A DNA stretch of 21,963 nucleotides from Alphaproteobacteria bacterium UBA685. GTDB lineage: Bacteria > Pseudomonadota > Alphaproteobacteria > Puniceispirillales > Puniceispirillaceae. Positions within the stretch are counted from its first letter, which is position 1. Every line of letters starts with the position of its first letter. The translations under genes and the position numbers were made by a program. This document shows, in pieces, positions 1 through 7,246 of the stretch. The notes under the pieces were generated by a model. The model was not told where the DNA came from and did not search any database. It saw nothing but the letters and a program-made list of their open reading frames with translations. Location of the stretch: the NCBI GenBank assembly GCA_002299005.1, contig DBMZ01000154.1, forward strand, positions 1 through 21,963. The letters run 5' to 3'.

Positions 1-584
1 ACATTCCGGTCAGCGCCTGTATCACCAATCATGATGGCCTGTTCTGGCTTTGTGTCGCATGCCGTGCAAATGGCGTGAAAGCCTGTTGGATCTGGCTTGC
101 CGCCATAGCCTGAATCATAGCCGATGATTTCTTCAAAGAAAGACGTGATGCCCATCTTCTCTAGCGAGCGCCGGGCCGATTTCTCTGAATCATTTGTCAG
201 CACAGCTAGTTGATAGCCAGCCTGTTTTAAAATCGTCAAAGTGCCAGTGATATCGCCAAGCGGTACCGGGTCTCTTTGTGCGTTCTTATCGACAATCGCC
301 ATCACAGCTTCATGATAGGCAGGCGTGCCATAATGCGCGCCAAGCTCAGGCGCATAGGCCGCACAGGCTTGTTGCTGGTCAAGAAAAGAGCCAGCCGCAA
401 ATAGACCATCAGCGTCAATCGTGCCTGTCTCTTCATTAATGCCGATTATTTCTTGAAATTTTGATGCTGGCACTTTGTTATGCGTCAGCGCTGAGAGATG
501 ATGCGTGATATCACGCGCAACTGGCAACCATGTGCTTGTTAAATCAAGCAGGACGCCATCCTTATCGAAAATGATTAAATCCAA
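1..584 (-). CDS. HAD-superfamily hydrolase, phosphoglycolate phosphatase-like (3' end outside window)
   Basis: A haloacid dehalogenase-type phosphatase, read on the minus strand and running off the left edge. The N-terminus shows HAD motif I as FDKDGVLLD, with the nucleophilic Asp in the first D. Further on come LTNDSEKSARR (motif II region), GYGGKPDP (motif III Lys region) and IGDTGADRN (motif IV acidic residues). This is the pattern of Gph/YjjG-like small-molecule phosphatases, and phosphoglycolate is a plausible substrate given GlcDEF in the same window, but that is inference. I chose the TTG at 584 because an AAGGGG ribosome site (594-599) lies about 9 nt upstream. The in-frame GTG at 593 abuts that site and is less likely. 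It follows the small membrane protein on the same strand by 48 bp, so co-transcription is possible. The non-ATG start would suit weak expression. Confidence 0.85.
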   Translation of the reverse strand, partial: MDLIIFDKDGVLLDLTSTWLPVARDITHHLSALTHNKVPASKFQEIIGINEETGTIDADGLFAAGSFLDQQQACAAYAPELGAHYGTPAYHEAVMAIVDKNAQRDPVPLGDITGTLTILKQAGYQLAVLTNDSEKSARRSLEKMGITSFFEEIIGYDSGYGGKPDPTGFHAICTACDTKPEQAIMIGDTGADRN

Positions 585-632
585 AAAACACACCCCTTAA
601 CGCGACGCAAAGCAAACGATTGAAACAGCTCT

Positions 633-1013
633 TTAGTGAATAGCTGAATTAACCCCTTTGGTAAGATAGGTTAACCAGCTCAACTCGCCAGAGGTAACGA
701 GTATAATCATCACAATACCCGCAAATAACAAGATGAAATTTAGAAACCGTAAGAAAAATTTGGCCAATAGGCTGTGAAAGCTTTGGCTAATGGCGTGTGA
801 TGTGATGCTTGCCCCCCAAATTGCGAGGCCGCCCCATAAGAAGACAGCGCCATTCACCGCCAATACATAATGAGAAATGCTGACGATATGTGCCAGTAAA
901 TCTATTAAAAGAAGGCTCAATATGCCCCAGATTGCCAATAGTGCCAGCAGGCTAAAAAAGCTCTGCTTTATGGTTGCTTCACCGGCAAGGAATGTAGAAA
1001 AAAACTGGCGCAT
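633..1013 (-). CDS. Small hypothetical membrane protein, three predicted TM helices
   Basis: I do not recognise this 126-residue protein. It has a short polar N-terminus, then three hydrophobic segments at roughly residues 18-42, 48-70 and 86-108, and a short polar C-terminus. It is rich in Leu, Ile, Phe, Ser and Ala. There is no obvious catalytic motif and no Cys residue. The ATG at 1013 has only a weak purine-rich site very close upstream (CAGGG), so the start is uncertain. It lies between the DUF3179 gene (88 bp upstream on the same strand) and the HAD phosphatase (48 bp downstream). The length, the lack of a better ORF in other frames and the coherent TM pattern support a real gene. Integral inner-membrane location is inferred from hydrophobicity only. 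Confidence 0.6.
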   Translation of the reverse strand: MRQFFSTFLAGEATIKQSFFSLLALLAIWGILSLLLIDLLAHIVSISHYVLAVNGAVFLWGGLAIWGASITSHAISQSFHSLLAKFFLRFLNFILLFAGIVMIILVTSGELSWLTYLTKGVNSAIH

Positions 1014-1101
1014 GCCCTGTTACCATATGGCTACTCTCGATACCCAACATATCTAAGGCGGTGAACGCTCTCTTGCAAGTGTTACTGGTTTTAAAGGCTA
1101 T

Positions 1102-2175
1102 CTAGGGCATCAGGCCAATAATGGGCTTTTCAGGCTCAAACGCATGCCAGACAAAGGCAAAGGTCACCTTATAGGGCACATCAACAATTTTACCATGATC
1201 TTCCGCGCGCTGGACAGTCACCGTGCCAACATCGCGCCCTTCTGCAATCACCGCGCTATCAAGGGCAGAGGCTTGGCCTGCTTGCCAATTGATATGATAG
1301 TCTTTATGGCGCAGGCTGCCACGCTCTTGAATATAGGGAAGGGCGATTGCCACATTATCCACGACCACGACACGCTCAAGCGGCTTTATGCCCTTTGGCA
1401 CTTCGCCTTTAAATAGGAACGGAAAGCCGCTTTCATCATAGCCAACATAAGGGTTCATCCCATAACGGCGGATAAAATTTGTCGGTATAGCGAGTATATC
1501 TCCCTCAGGATAGCGCGCTCTATAGGCGGCAAAACTCTCTAGGCGTGAGGGCAGGACAGATAGCTGTGCGCCGGCAAAAGCGCCTGCGATCGCATCACCA
1601 TTATATTGTTGCCAAAAGCTTTCGGTCTGCCTGTCATACATCACAAGATCAGAGTGGCGTAATGTGCCTGTGGTGCCAAAATCTAGAATAGTGTCATCAA
1701 GGCGGCGGTCAAAGACAATCGTCGCATTACATAAAGGGCAATAGGTAACAGACACAGGCACGCCGCCCACCACATCATTCACAATCTCATGCCATGTTAA
1801 AATGGATAAAGGATAGGCTTTTGCCTCGCCCTCAATCACTAAGGAAATCACAGGTTCTCTGTCATCTAATGTCACCTCCGTGACAGATATAAATTCTGGC
1901 ATATCTATTGGGGGGATGCCGTCTTTGGGTGGACCGCCAGAGATTATCTCGCGCAGATCAACTGTGCATTGGTCAAAGTCAGTGATAGGCCAGCTTGCAA
2001 GAAGCGCAGAAGATGGCTGGCATTCTGGCAACCATTTCGCTTGCCGCGATACCTCATCTGCCCGTGCCGGGATGGATAGAAGGGCTACGATAGCCGAGAT
2101 AGATAAAAGGGCAAAGATTAACCCAAAAGCTGTTTTGAGAGTTGTTCGTGCTGTCAGGCGATGAATAGGGTGCAT
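1102..2175 (-). CDS. DUF3179 domain-containing exported protein
   Basis: 357 residues. An N-terminal hydrophobic segment (about residues 14-38, ending near ARADE) looks like a signal peptide or anchor, so the protein is probably periplasmic. The body matches the DUF3179 family. Visible hallmarks are a region around ISGGPPKDGIPPID, then EAKAYPLSILTWHEIVND, VSVTYCPLCNATIVFDR with its paired cysteines, a GTTGTLRHSDLVMYD stretch, and SFWQQ. The CPLCN cysteine pair is the family signature and may bind metal or form a disulfide; the family's biochemical function is not established. The start is well supported by an AGGAGG site 5 nt before the ATG at 2175. It diverges from the lldD-like gene across about 140 bp, so the two promoters face away from each other in that gap. 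Confidence 0.85.
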   Translation of the reverse strand: MHPIHRLTARTTLKTAFGLIFALLSISAIVALLSIPARADEVSRQAKWLPECQPSSALLASWPITDFDQCTVDLREIISGGPPKDGIPPIDMPEFISVTEVTLDDREPVISLVIEGEAKAYPLSILTWHEIVNDVVGGVPVSVTYCPLCNATIVFDRRLDDTILDFGTTGTLRHSDLVMYDRQTESFWQQYNGDAIAGAFAGAQLSVLPSRLESFAAYRARYPEGDILAIPTNFIRRYGMNPYVGYDESGFPFLFKGEVPKGIKPLERVVVVDNVAIALPYIQERGSLRHKDYHINWQAGQASALDSAVIAEGRDVGTVTVQRAEDHGKIVDVPYKVTFAFVWHAFEPEKPIIGLMP

Positions 2176-2232
2176 GATGACCTCCTCTTGCTATGACAAG
2201 GGGTCATTATGAGGGGATTAACCGTTTGAACA

Positions 2233-2250
2233 AAATGAAACTCTTCATTT
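2233..2250. promoter_or_regulatory. Operator-like dyad in the DUF3179/lldD divergent intergenic region
   Basis: Perfect inverted repeat: AAATGAA (2233-2239), spacer ACTC, TTCATTT (2244-2250). It sits 15 nt upstream of the possible -35 of the lldD-like gene and about 60 nt upstream of the DUF3179 start, a suitable place for a regulator acting on either gene. No regulator gene is visible nearby, so its role is inference. Confidence 0.35.
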
Positions 2251-2265
2251 GGTCTAGCACAAAAA

Positions 2266-2294
2266 TTGCGATAGTCTGGCAGGGTTGTTTTAAC
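2266..2294 (+). promoter_or_regulatory. Possible sigma70-type promoter for the lldD-like gene
   Basis: TTGCGA (2266-2271) and TTTAAC (2289-2294) are separated by 17 nt and lie 22 nt before the ATG. The match to consensus is moderate (4/6 in each box). It is the best candidate in the gap. Confidence 0.3.
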
Positions 2295-2316
2295 CGAGCC
2301 TTGGTATTTTGAGATT

Positions 2317-3483
2317 ATGACCGATTACATGACGCGCTATCCGCGCATATCTGATTTACAAAAGCGCGCTTATCGGCGCTTGCCGCCTTTTGTGGGCGCT
2401 TATCTGTTTTCGGGCACAAGCCAAAATCAGGCGCGTGATGAATCTCTATCGGACTATGCAAGCATCAAGCTTGTGCCGCGGTTTATGCGTGGTCGTGTTG
2501 AGACAAATCTATCAAGACACTTTATGGGCACTGATTTTGCGGCACCCTTTTCGGTGGCACCTATTGGCCTATCATCGCTTATTTGGCCAGGCTCTGAGAT
2601 AGCTTTGGCCAAGGCGGCGGCAAAGGCGGGCTATGGCTATGCGCTTAGTACCGTGGCAGGGGCCAGTGTTGAGCAAATTGGCCCCCTCGCAGGTGATAAG
2701 GGCTTCTTTCAGCTTTATGCGCCAAATGACCGCGCGGTTGCGATTGATTTGATGCGCCGCGCAAAGGAAGCTGGTTTCACCAAACTCATTCTAACAACTG
2801 ATGTGCCAGCCCCCAGCAGACGTGAGGAAATGCGTCTTGCAGGCGCGCCGATTGGTTCGCGCTCTGAGGCAAGTCCGACTATGCGTGTCATGATGCAATC
2901 AGCACGCCATCCCAGCTGGTCTCTTGCCGCCCTTGCACATGGTGGGCGCTTCAGGTTCCATAACCTTGAGCCCTATGCCCCGCCTGAGATGCTAAAGAAT
3001 ATCACCCAATATATAGGCTCGCAGATTAATGGTGCTTTGACGTGGGATTATTTGGATGAGTTGCGCGCTATGTGGGATGGGCCCATGCTGTTAAAAGGGC
3101 CGCTTCATTATGATGATTGCAAAAGAGCGCTTGATGCCGGGCTAGATGGGCTGGTGCTATCCAATCATGGGGGCCGTCAGCTTGATTGCGCGCCATCGCC
3201 TATTTCGCAATTGCCGAAATTGCGCGAACAGCTTGGCAGTGATGTAACGCTGGCGATTGATTCAGGGATGCGGTCAGGTCTTGATATGGCACGTGCTATC
3301 GCGCTTGGGGCAGATTTCTGTTTCCTAGGGCGGGCCTTTTTAATCGGCGTTGCGGCGCTTGGGACAAAAGGCGCGCATCATGTCGGTGATATTCTGATGG
3401 ATGAGCTTTCAAACACCATGATCCAGCTTGGTGTTGAGACAATTGATGAGCTGGCAAAGGTTGATAGCCGCCATTTATTCTAG
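2317..3483 (+). CDS. lldD: FMN-dependent alpha-hydroxy-acid dehydrogenase (L-lactate dehydrogenase, LldD-like)
   Basis: 388 residues, the normal length for the FMN-dependent 2-hydroxy-acid oxidase family (lactate dehydrogenase, glycolate oxidase, mandelate dehydrogenase). It is a TIM-barrel flavoenzyme that oxidises an L-2-hydroxy acid to the keto acid, usually passing electrons to the respiratory chain. Visible family landmarks: PFSVAPIGL (77-85), FFQLY with the active-site Tyr at 134, TTDVPAPSRRE with Asp162, LLKG with Lys260, and SNHGGRQLD (282-290) holding the catalytic His284 and Arg287. The phosphate-binding end is AIDSGMRSG, then GADFCFLGRAF. The substrate cannot be fixed from sequence; lactate is the default. 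The loop after Asp162 differs from the common GxRExD pattern. The ribosome site is weak (GAG). No lldP or lldR gene is nearby, so the symbol marks the family. Confidence 0.85.
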   Translation: MTDYMTRYPRISDLQKRAYRRLPPFVGAYLFSGTSQNQARDESLSDYASIKLVPRFMRGRVETNLSRHFMGTDFAAPFSVAPIGLSSLIWPGSEIALAKAAAKAGYGYALSTVAGASVEQIGPLAGDKGFFQLYAPNDRAVAIDLMRRAKEAGFTKLILTTDVPAPSRREEMRLAGAPIGSRSEASPTMRVMMQSARHPSWSLAALAHGGRFRFHNLEPYAPPEMLKNITQYIGSQINGALTWDYLDELRAMWDGPMLLKGPLHYDDCKRALDAGLDGLVLSNHGGRQLDCAPSPISQLPKLREQLGSDVTLAIDSGMRSGLDMARAIALGADFCFLGRAFLIGVAALGTKGAHHVGDILMDELSNTMIQLGVETIDELAKVDSRHLF

Positions 3484-3510
3484 CGATGAGCGAGGCTAAA
3501 TAGCGGCTAT
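3464..3510. terminator. Candidate bidirectional hairpin between convergent genes
   Basis: ATAGCCGC (3464-3471) pairs perfectly with GCGGCTAT (3503-3510). A smaller nested pair, TAGC (3481-3484) and GCTA (3495-3498), lies in the loop. It spans the end of the lldD-like gene and the gap before the convergent TPR gene. There is no T-run, so any termination role is weakly supported. Confidence 0.3.
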
Positions 3511-3522
3511 AATTGTCAGGGC

Positions 3523-4062
3523 TTAGCTGTTGGTCTTTTTGTAATTTGCGATAGCTTGCTTTAACAAATCACGGTCTTTGCAATTGAAAGAACAGGCTTT
3601 ATTAAGCCGTGCTAGCAAGGCTTCTGCTTCTGGCAATTTGCCAAGGGTCAGGTAAAGCTCTCCCATATATTCAAGCGCGCCTGTATGTTTTGGGTTCAGT
3701 GCCAATGCCTTTTTGTAAGCCGCCATAGAGGCATCATATTGCCCTAATTTGCGATGAGAAAAGCCCTTGAGGTTCCATGCATCGGCATTTTTTGGCTCAT
3801 CCTTGATAGTCACCGCTAGCGCATCCAACGCCTTTTCATAATTATCATCCGCAAGATAGCTGCGTGCTTTTGTATAGGAGGCGTGCGTTTTGGCTGTTTC
3901 AGCGGGCTTTGGCTTCTCATAGGTGCCGGCGGCATGCGCGGATGAGATAGCGACAAACAGACCGATAAAGGCAATGGCCGATAGCACAAGGATTGTGCGC
4001 GTAATCATACCTGCACGATTATCTGTGATTGTCTTTGCTTGGCTTTGTGAATGATGGCGCAT
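3523..4062 (-). CDS. Exported tetratricopeptide-repeat protein
   Basis: 179 residues from the chosen start. A hydrophobic stretch near residues 20-42, followed by SAHAAG, looks like a signal peptide with an AxA-type cleavage site, so the mature protein is probably periplasmic. The remainder holds about three TPR units (around YTKARSYLADDNYEKALDAL, NADAWNLKGFSHRKLGQYD and KHTGALEYMGELYLTLGK), then a helical tail with the cysteine pair CSFNC. TPR domains bind partner proteins; the partner here is unknown. I moved the start from the upstream ATG at 4119 to 4062, because an AGGAGAGGT ribosome site lies just before it and the extra residues are basic and signal-like only after this point. The gene is convergent with the lldD-like gene and divergent from the AIM24-family gene. 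Confidence 0.75.
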   Translation of the reverse strand: MRHHSQSQAKTITDNRAGMITRTILVLSAIAFIGLFVAISSAHAAGTYEKPKPAETAKTHASYTKARSYLADDNYEKALDALAVTIKDEPKNADAWNLKGFSHRKLGQYDASMAAYKKALALNPKHTGALEYMGELYLTLGKLPEAEALLARLNKACSFNCKDRDLLKQAIANYKKTNS

Positions 4063-4162
4063 TGTCCGACCTCTCCTGATAAAAATCCCTTTGCTTTTAG
4101 TACGGTTTGCATGTGGCATAAGATTAATTGACGTTATTTATGCAAATTGTCACTCTTATGCA

Positions 4163-4190
4163 TTGAAGCCTGTGCGAGGCTAGCTATAGT
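4163..4190 (+). promoter_or_regulatory. Possible promoter for the AIM24-family gene
   Basis: TTGAAG (4163-4168) and TATAGT (4185-4190, 5/6 to consensus) are separated by 16 nt, in the divergent gap between the TPR gene and the AIM24-family gene. The leader would be about 90 nt. Confidence 0.4.
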
Positions 4191-4286
4191 GGGCTATCTA
4201 TATTGTAAGAGGCGCCTTATTGTTGAAGATTTCAAAAAGCGCGCTTGGTGAATGTTATGTCAGATGATGATAAGGGGAGGGAGACC

Positions 4287-4874
4287 ATGATGGATAAGAG
4301 TGAGCAACCGCGGTTTCGGATTGTTGAAGGTACCTCGCCTGCCTTGGAATTTGAGTGTCCTGCCAATGGCAATGTTACCGCGGCCAAAGGCGCCTTTCTT
4401 GCCAAGGCACCTGCTATATCTGTGACACCTTCACAGGCTTTTGAGGGGTTTGATACCTATCATAACAAATCTGATGAAGCTGAAATTCTCTATCTCTCGC
4501 CAAGTTCAACAGGCTCTTTATTGGCCTTTGATATGCAATTGCACCAAAAGGGCCTGATATTATCCCAAGCAAGCCTGTTTGCAACAACAGATGATGCGGG
4601 TATCAGCCTATTGCTAGACCTGAATTTAGAAGGGATAGACGGGCCGTATCGCCTCTATCAGGCGCAGAATGACGGCGTTATCGTGGCCTTTATGAGTGGT
4701 GATTTGTTCCCGCTAACGCTAGAGGCAGATGATTGCTTGCAAGTTGATGCAAGAGCGCTTGCCGCGATGGAAGTGTCAATCGCCTTTGAGCTAGAACAGC
4801 TGGATAATGGTCAATATGTTGCCTCGCTCACAGGGCCGGGGCGCGTCTGGTTACAGAGCATGCCAACCCAATAA
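4287..4874 (+). CDS. AIM24 family protein (formerly DUF124/TIGR00266-type)
   Basis: 195 residues, predicted soluble and rich in beta strands. The C-terminal block LTGPGRVWLQSMP is the characteristic end of the AIM24 family, a beta-sandwich fold also likened to trp RNA-binding attenuation protein. The N-terminal part around KGAFLAKAPAISVTP and the middle LYLSPSSTGSLLAFDM agree with it. The bacterial function is not established; the name comes from a yeast mitochondrial protein. An in-frame ATG lies at 4245, but the run AGGGGAGGGAG (4274-4284) sits directly before the ATG at 4287, so I take that start. The glutathione-transferase gene follows after 25 bp on the same strand, suggesting a two-gene unit. 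No signal peptide is seen. The family call rests on one strong motif and overall pattern. Confidence 0.65.
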   Translation: MMDKSEQPRFRIVEGTSPALEFECPANGNVTAAKGAFLAKAPAISVTPSQAFEGFDTYHNKSDEAEILYLSPSSTGSLLAFDMQLHQKGLILSQASLFATTDDAGISLLLDLNLEGIDGPYRLYQAQNDGVIVAFMSGDLFPLTLEADDCLQVDARALAAMEVSIAFELEQLDNGQYVASLTGPGRVWLQSMPTQ

Positions 4875-4899
4875 TCAATTTTATAAGGCCAATTCGTCT

Positions 4900-5814
4900 A
4901 TGTCACAGCTTATTTTTCATCATTACCCGCCATCTCCTGTTGCTGAAAAGGTGCGTATTGCCTTTGGTATGAAGGGGCTAGCTTGGCAATCTGTTGAGAT
5001 TCCGCGCCTGCCGCCAAAGCCTCTGTTAATGCCGCTTACAGGCGGTTATCGTCGCACGCCCGTGGCCCAGATTGGGGCGGATATCTATGGTGATAGCCAG
5101 AATATCTTTCGGATGCTTGATGAAGAGACTGACGGCCCGAAATTAGTCACAGGCCTATCAATGGCGCTGGCTAGCTGGTCTGAGACGGTGATGTTCGCGC
5201 TTGCCTTGCGCGTGGTTTTGACCAATGCGATGGATAGCGCGCCGCCTGAATTTATCCAAGATAGAGGGTCGTTGTATTTTGATAAGGGCTGGACAGAAGA
5301 GCAGATGAAATCTGACCTGCCAGCCTTTGAAGCACAATTGCAAGCTGGCTTTGCGATGCTAGAGGCGCATGCGGCGCAATCAGGGACTTATCTTTTTGGT
5401 GATGCGCCCAATCAGGCAGACGCGAATCTGCATTACCTATTATGGTTTGTAAATGGACGCTGGGAGGGCGGGCCTGCCTTTTTATCTCAATTCCCGCATT
5501 TGCTTGCGATTGATGCCAAATTAACCGCCGCCGGTTATGGCACTGAGAGCGCGCTTTCAGGCGAAGATGCGCTAATGATTGCACGCGAGGCTAGCCCTCA
5601 AAGCCCGACAGGTATCTTTTGCTATAACCCACAACAGCTAGCGGTGGGTGATAGGGTGGTTGTGCGTCAAGCGGGTGATACGGCTGACCCTGATGTGACA
5701 GGCACATTGCGTATGCTTGATAATACGCGCATCTCGCTTGATATGCATAATGATGAGGTCGGCCATACGGCGCTTCATCTGCCGGTGCTTGGCTATAAAA
5801 TCAAGAAGGCTTAA
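4900..5814 (+). CDS. Glutathione S-transferase family protein with C-terminal extension
   Basis: 304 residues. The N-terminal thioredoxin-like domain (about 1-80) starts SQLIFHHYPPSPVAEKVRIAFG and carries the GST glutathione-site pattern RRTPVAQIGADIYGDSQNI, where the Pro and the downstream D-S pair are expected. The helical C-terminal domain (about 90-215) includes YLFGDAPNQADANLHYLLWF, typical of GSTs. After about residue 225 there is an extra segment of roughly 80 residues rich in beta-type sequence (DRVVVRQ, VTGTLRMLDNTRISLDMHN, ALHLPVLGYKIKKA), making the protein longer than an ordinary ~210-residue GST. Substrate unknown. The ORF is open upstream into the AIM24 gene (to 4807), but that would overlap in another frame; ATG 4900 with AAGG about 12 nt upstream fits better. 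Its 3' end overlaps the convergent ispZ by 14 bp. Confidence 0.8.
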   Translation: MSQLIFHHYPPSPVAEKVRIAFGMKGLAWQSVEIPRLPPKPLLMPLTGGYRRTPVAQIGADIYGDSQNIFRMLDEETDGPKLVTGLSMALASWSETVMFALALRVVLTNAMDSAPPEFIQDRGSLYFDKGWTEEQMKSDLPAFEAQLQAGFAMLEAHAAQSGTYLFGDAPNQADANLHYLLWFVNGRWEGGPAFLSQFPHLLAIDAKLTAAGYGTESALSGEDALMIAREASPQSPTGIFCYNPQQLAVGDRVVVRQAGDTADPDVTGTLRMLDNTRISLDMHNDEVGHTALHLPVLGYKIKKA

Positions 5815-6340
5815 TGCGTGAGCGCAAGGTGATAGGGATTTGCGCGGCCATAAATAAGGCCGTGGCAGGGGCGACGATAAATAACTTAAAGCTCACCCAC
5901 CCCTCATCACTCAAAGTGCGCCAGGCCCATTCATTGCCTGCCGCAAGGACAAGCATAAATAAGCCCCAACGCAAGGTAAGCGTTAGCCATGCCGCATCTG
6001 TTAAAAAGAATTGGGTGCCGAAAAACTGTTTCATCATCGGCCTGCCCATAGCGCGCCCGCCCAAAAGCACGGCGGCAAAGCTGAGGTTAAAGACAGTCGG
6101 CTGAATTTTTATAAAGACACTCTCGCCTGCAACAAGTGCGGCGAGTGTGAGAATGGCCGAAAGACCGACCGAAAAAATCGCAAATTTGGCGATGTTCTTC
6201 TCGGTTATATAGATGATGATCATCACTGCTATGGCAACGACAACAGAGGCGGCGGCTCCTACGAAGATATTATAGAGCTCTGTGCCAATAAACAGGCATA
6301 AAAGCGGGGCTATTTCAGCAAAAAAAGGAAGTAATCGCAT
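5801..6340 (-). CDS. ispZ: Septation protein IspZ / YciB family inner-membrane protein
   Basis: 179 residues with five hydrophobic segments, the usual size and topology of YciB (older name IspZ, intracellular septation protein A). Family landmarks: GTELYNIFVGAAA near the N-terminus, FIKIQPTVFNLSFAAVLLGG in the middle, GRPMMKQFFG, and the conserved C-terminal run LRWGLFMLVLAAGNEWAWR followed by WVSFKLF. YciB proteins affect cell-envelope integrity, cell length and division in the bacteria studied; the exact role is debated. The ATG at 6340 has no strong ribosome site. The flavodoxin-like gene lies 46 bp upstream on the same strand, so they may be co-transcribed. The stop codon falls inside the end of the convergent GST gene. 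Confidence 0.88.
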   Translation of the reverse strand: MRLLPFFAEIAPLLCLFIGTELYNIFVGAAASVVVAIAVMIIIYITEKNIAKFAIFSVGLSAILTLAALVAGESVFIKIQPTVFNLSFAAVLLGGRAMGRPMMKQFFGTQFFLTDAAWLTLTLRWGLFMLVLAAGNEWAWRTLSDEGWVSFKLFIVAPATALFMAAQIPITLRSRIKPS

Positions 6341-6386
6341 CTATCTGGTCTCTATGGTTAGGGGCCTGTTATGGGTCAAGATTAGC

Positions 6387-6848
6387 TCAATAAATACCAG
6401 CTTCAACACCTGCCCCCATCATGGCGGCAAGCTCTTCTACCTCTGCTGTAAACGCCTCATCATACGCACCATGAAGGATAAGGGGCTCTTGGATAAGGCG
6501 CCATGATAGGGCATTGGCATAGCTGGTAAGGGTGCGCTTTGTCGCGGTGCCATCTAGGCCAGCACGGATATATATGCCAACTGGCAGACCCTCTTTGCGA
6601 CCAAGCCAGTCATTATAACATCTATCAAACATATCTTTGGTCAGCCCTGCAAGCGCGCCAATATTCTCTAAACTGCCAAGTAAGAGCCCCTCACAATCAT
6701 CTATATCAGATGCGATGACAGATGTGGGAGGTTTGAAGATTATCTGACTATCACTGCCTGCATGCGCCTTTAGCGCGCCAAGTGCGGCCTGTGCGAGGTG
6801 CGAGGTATTGTCTGAGGGTGTTTGTGCTATGAAAAGAAAGCGCATCAT
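6387..6848 (-). CDS. Flavodoxin-like / NADPH-dependent FMN reductase-type protein
   Basis: 153 residues. The first strand MRFLFIAQTPSDNTSHLAQA is a flavodoxin-type phosphate-loop region, weaker than the classical T/S-x-T-G-x-T loop. The middle DIDDCEGLLLGSLENIGALAGLTKDMFDR is the clearest sign: flavodoxin-fold reductases have a G-S/T-P-x-N-x-G-x-M-x-G stretch at this point, leading into a helix with FDR. GIYIRAGLDGTATKR and the closing PLILHG region also fit the fold. FMN binding and oxidoreductase activity are inferred. Two ATGs in a row (6848 and 6845) make the start slightly ambiguous. It lies upstream of ispZ on the same strand and diverges from phhB across a 71-bp gap. Confidence 0.75.
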   Translation of the reverse strand: MMRFLFIAQTPSDNTSHLAQAALGALKAHAGSDSQIIFKPPTSVIASDIDDCEGLLLGSLENIGALAGLTKDMFDRCYNDWLGRKEGLPVGIYIRAGLDGTATKRTLTSYANALSWRLIQEPLILHGAYDEAFTAEVEELAAMMGAGVEAGIY

Positions 6849-6919
6849 CTATCACTCTGGTATCTTGTGCGTTGTTCATGATAGTCTGATAAGGGATAAA
6901 AAGCCAAAGGGTAAAATAG

Positions 6920-7246
6920 ATGCGACCATCAATATTAGGAGCGGCCGAAATCGCCGCGCTTATGCAAAACGTGCCTGACTGGACGCTGAGCGATGATGAA
7001 AAAAGCATCTCTATCTCCTACAAATTCGCCAATTTCAGACGTGCCTTTGCCTTTATGAGCGAGATGGCGCTTGCGGCCGAGAAATTTGATCATCATCCAG
7101 AATGGGCGAATGTCTATAACCGCGTGCATATCACATTAACCACGCATGATATCGGCGGGCTAAGCGCCTTGGATGACAAGTTAGCGCGTCTGATGGACGG
7201 TGCGGCGGCGCGCTATGGTGCTAGCATGTTGGCAGATGTCTCATGA
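6920..7246 (+). CDS. phhB: Pterin-4a-carbinolamine dehydratase
   Basis: 108 residues, the normal size of PCD/DCoH enzymes. They dehydrate 4a-hydroxytetrahydrobiopterin to recycle the cofactor of aromatic amino-acid hydroxylases. The signature is plain: KFDHHPEW (55-62) with the His-His-Pro-Glu active-site pattern, and [14 protein letters not shown] (72-85), which carries the second catalytic His and the conserved GGL. No phenylalanine hydroxylase gene is in the window, as in many bacteria where PCD stands alone and may serve molybdopterin or other pterin chemistry. The stop overlaps the start of the TSUP permease gene by four bases (ATGA), so the two are translationally coupled. The ribosome site before ATG 6920 is weak (AAAGGG lies about 9 nt upstream). 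Confidence 0.92.
   Translation: MRPSILGAAEIAALMQNVPDWTLSDDEKSISISYKFANFRRAFAFMSEMALAAEKFDHHPEWANVYNRVHITLTTHDIGGLSALDDKLARLMDGAAARYGASMLADVS

Noticed and set aside
1144..1416. Plus-strand frames within the DUF3179 gene
   Set aside because: Shadow frames of a conserved gene with no independent support.
1586..1593. GCGATCGC octamers (also at 8153-8160) as a HIP1-like repeat
   Set aside because: I saw only two copies in 22 kb, both inside genes; no enrichment.
4807..4899. N-terminal extension of the GST gene
   Set aside because: It would overlap the AIM24-family gene in a different frame; the GST family sequence begins at 4900.
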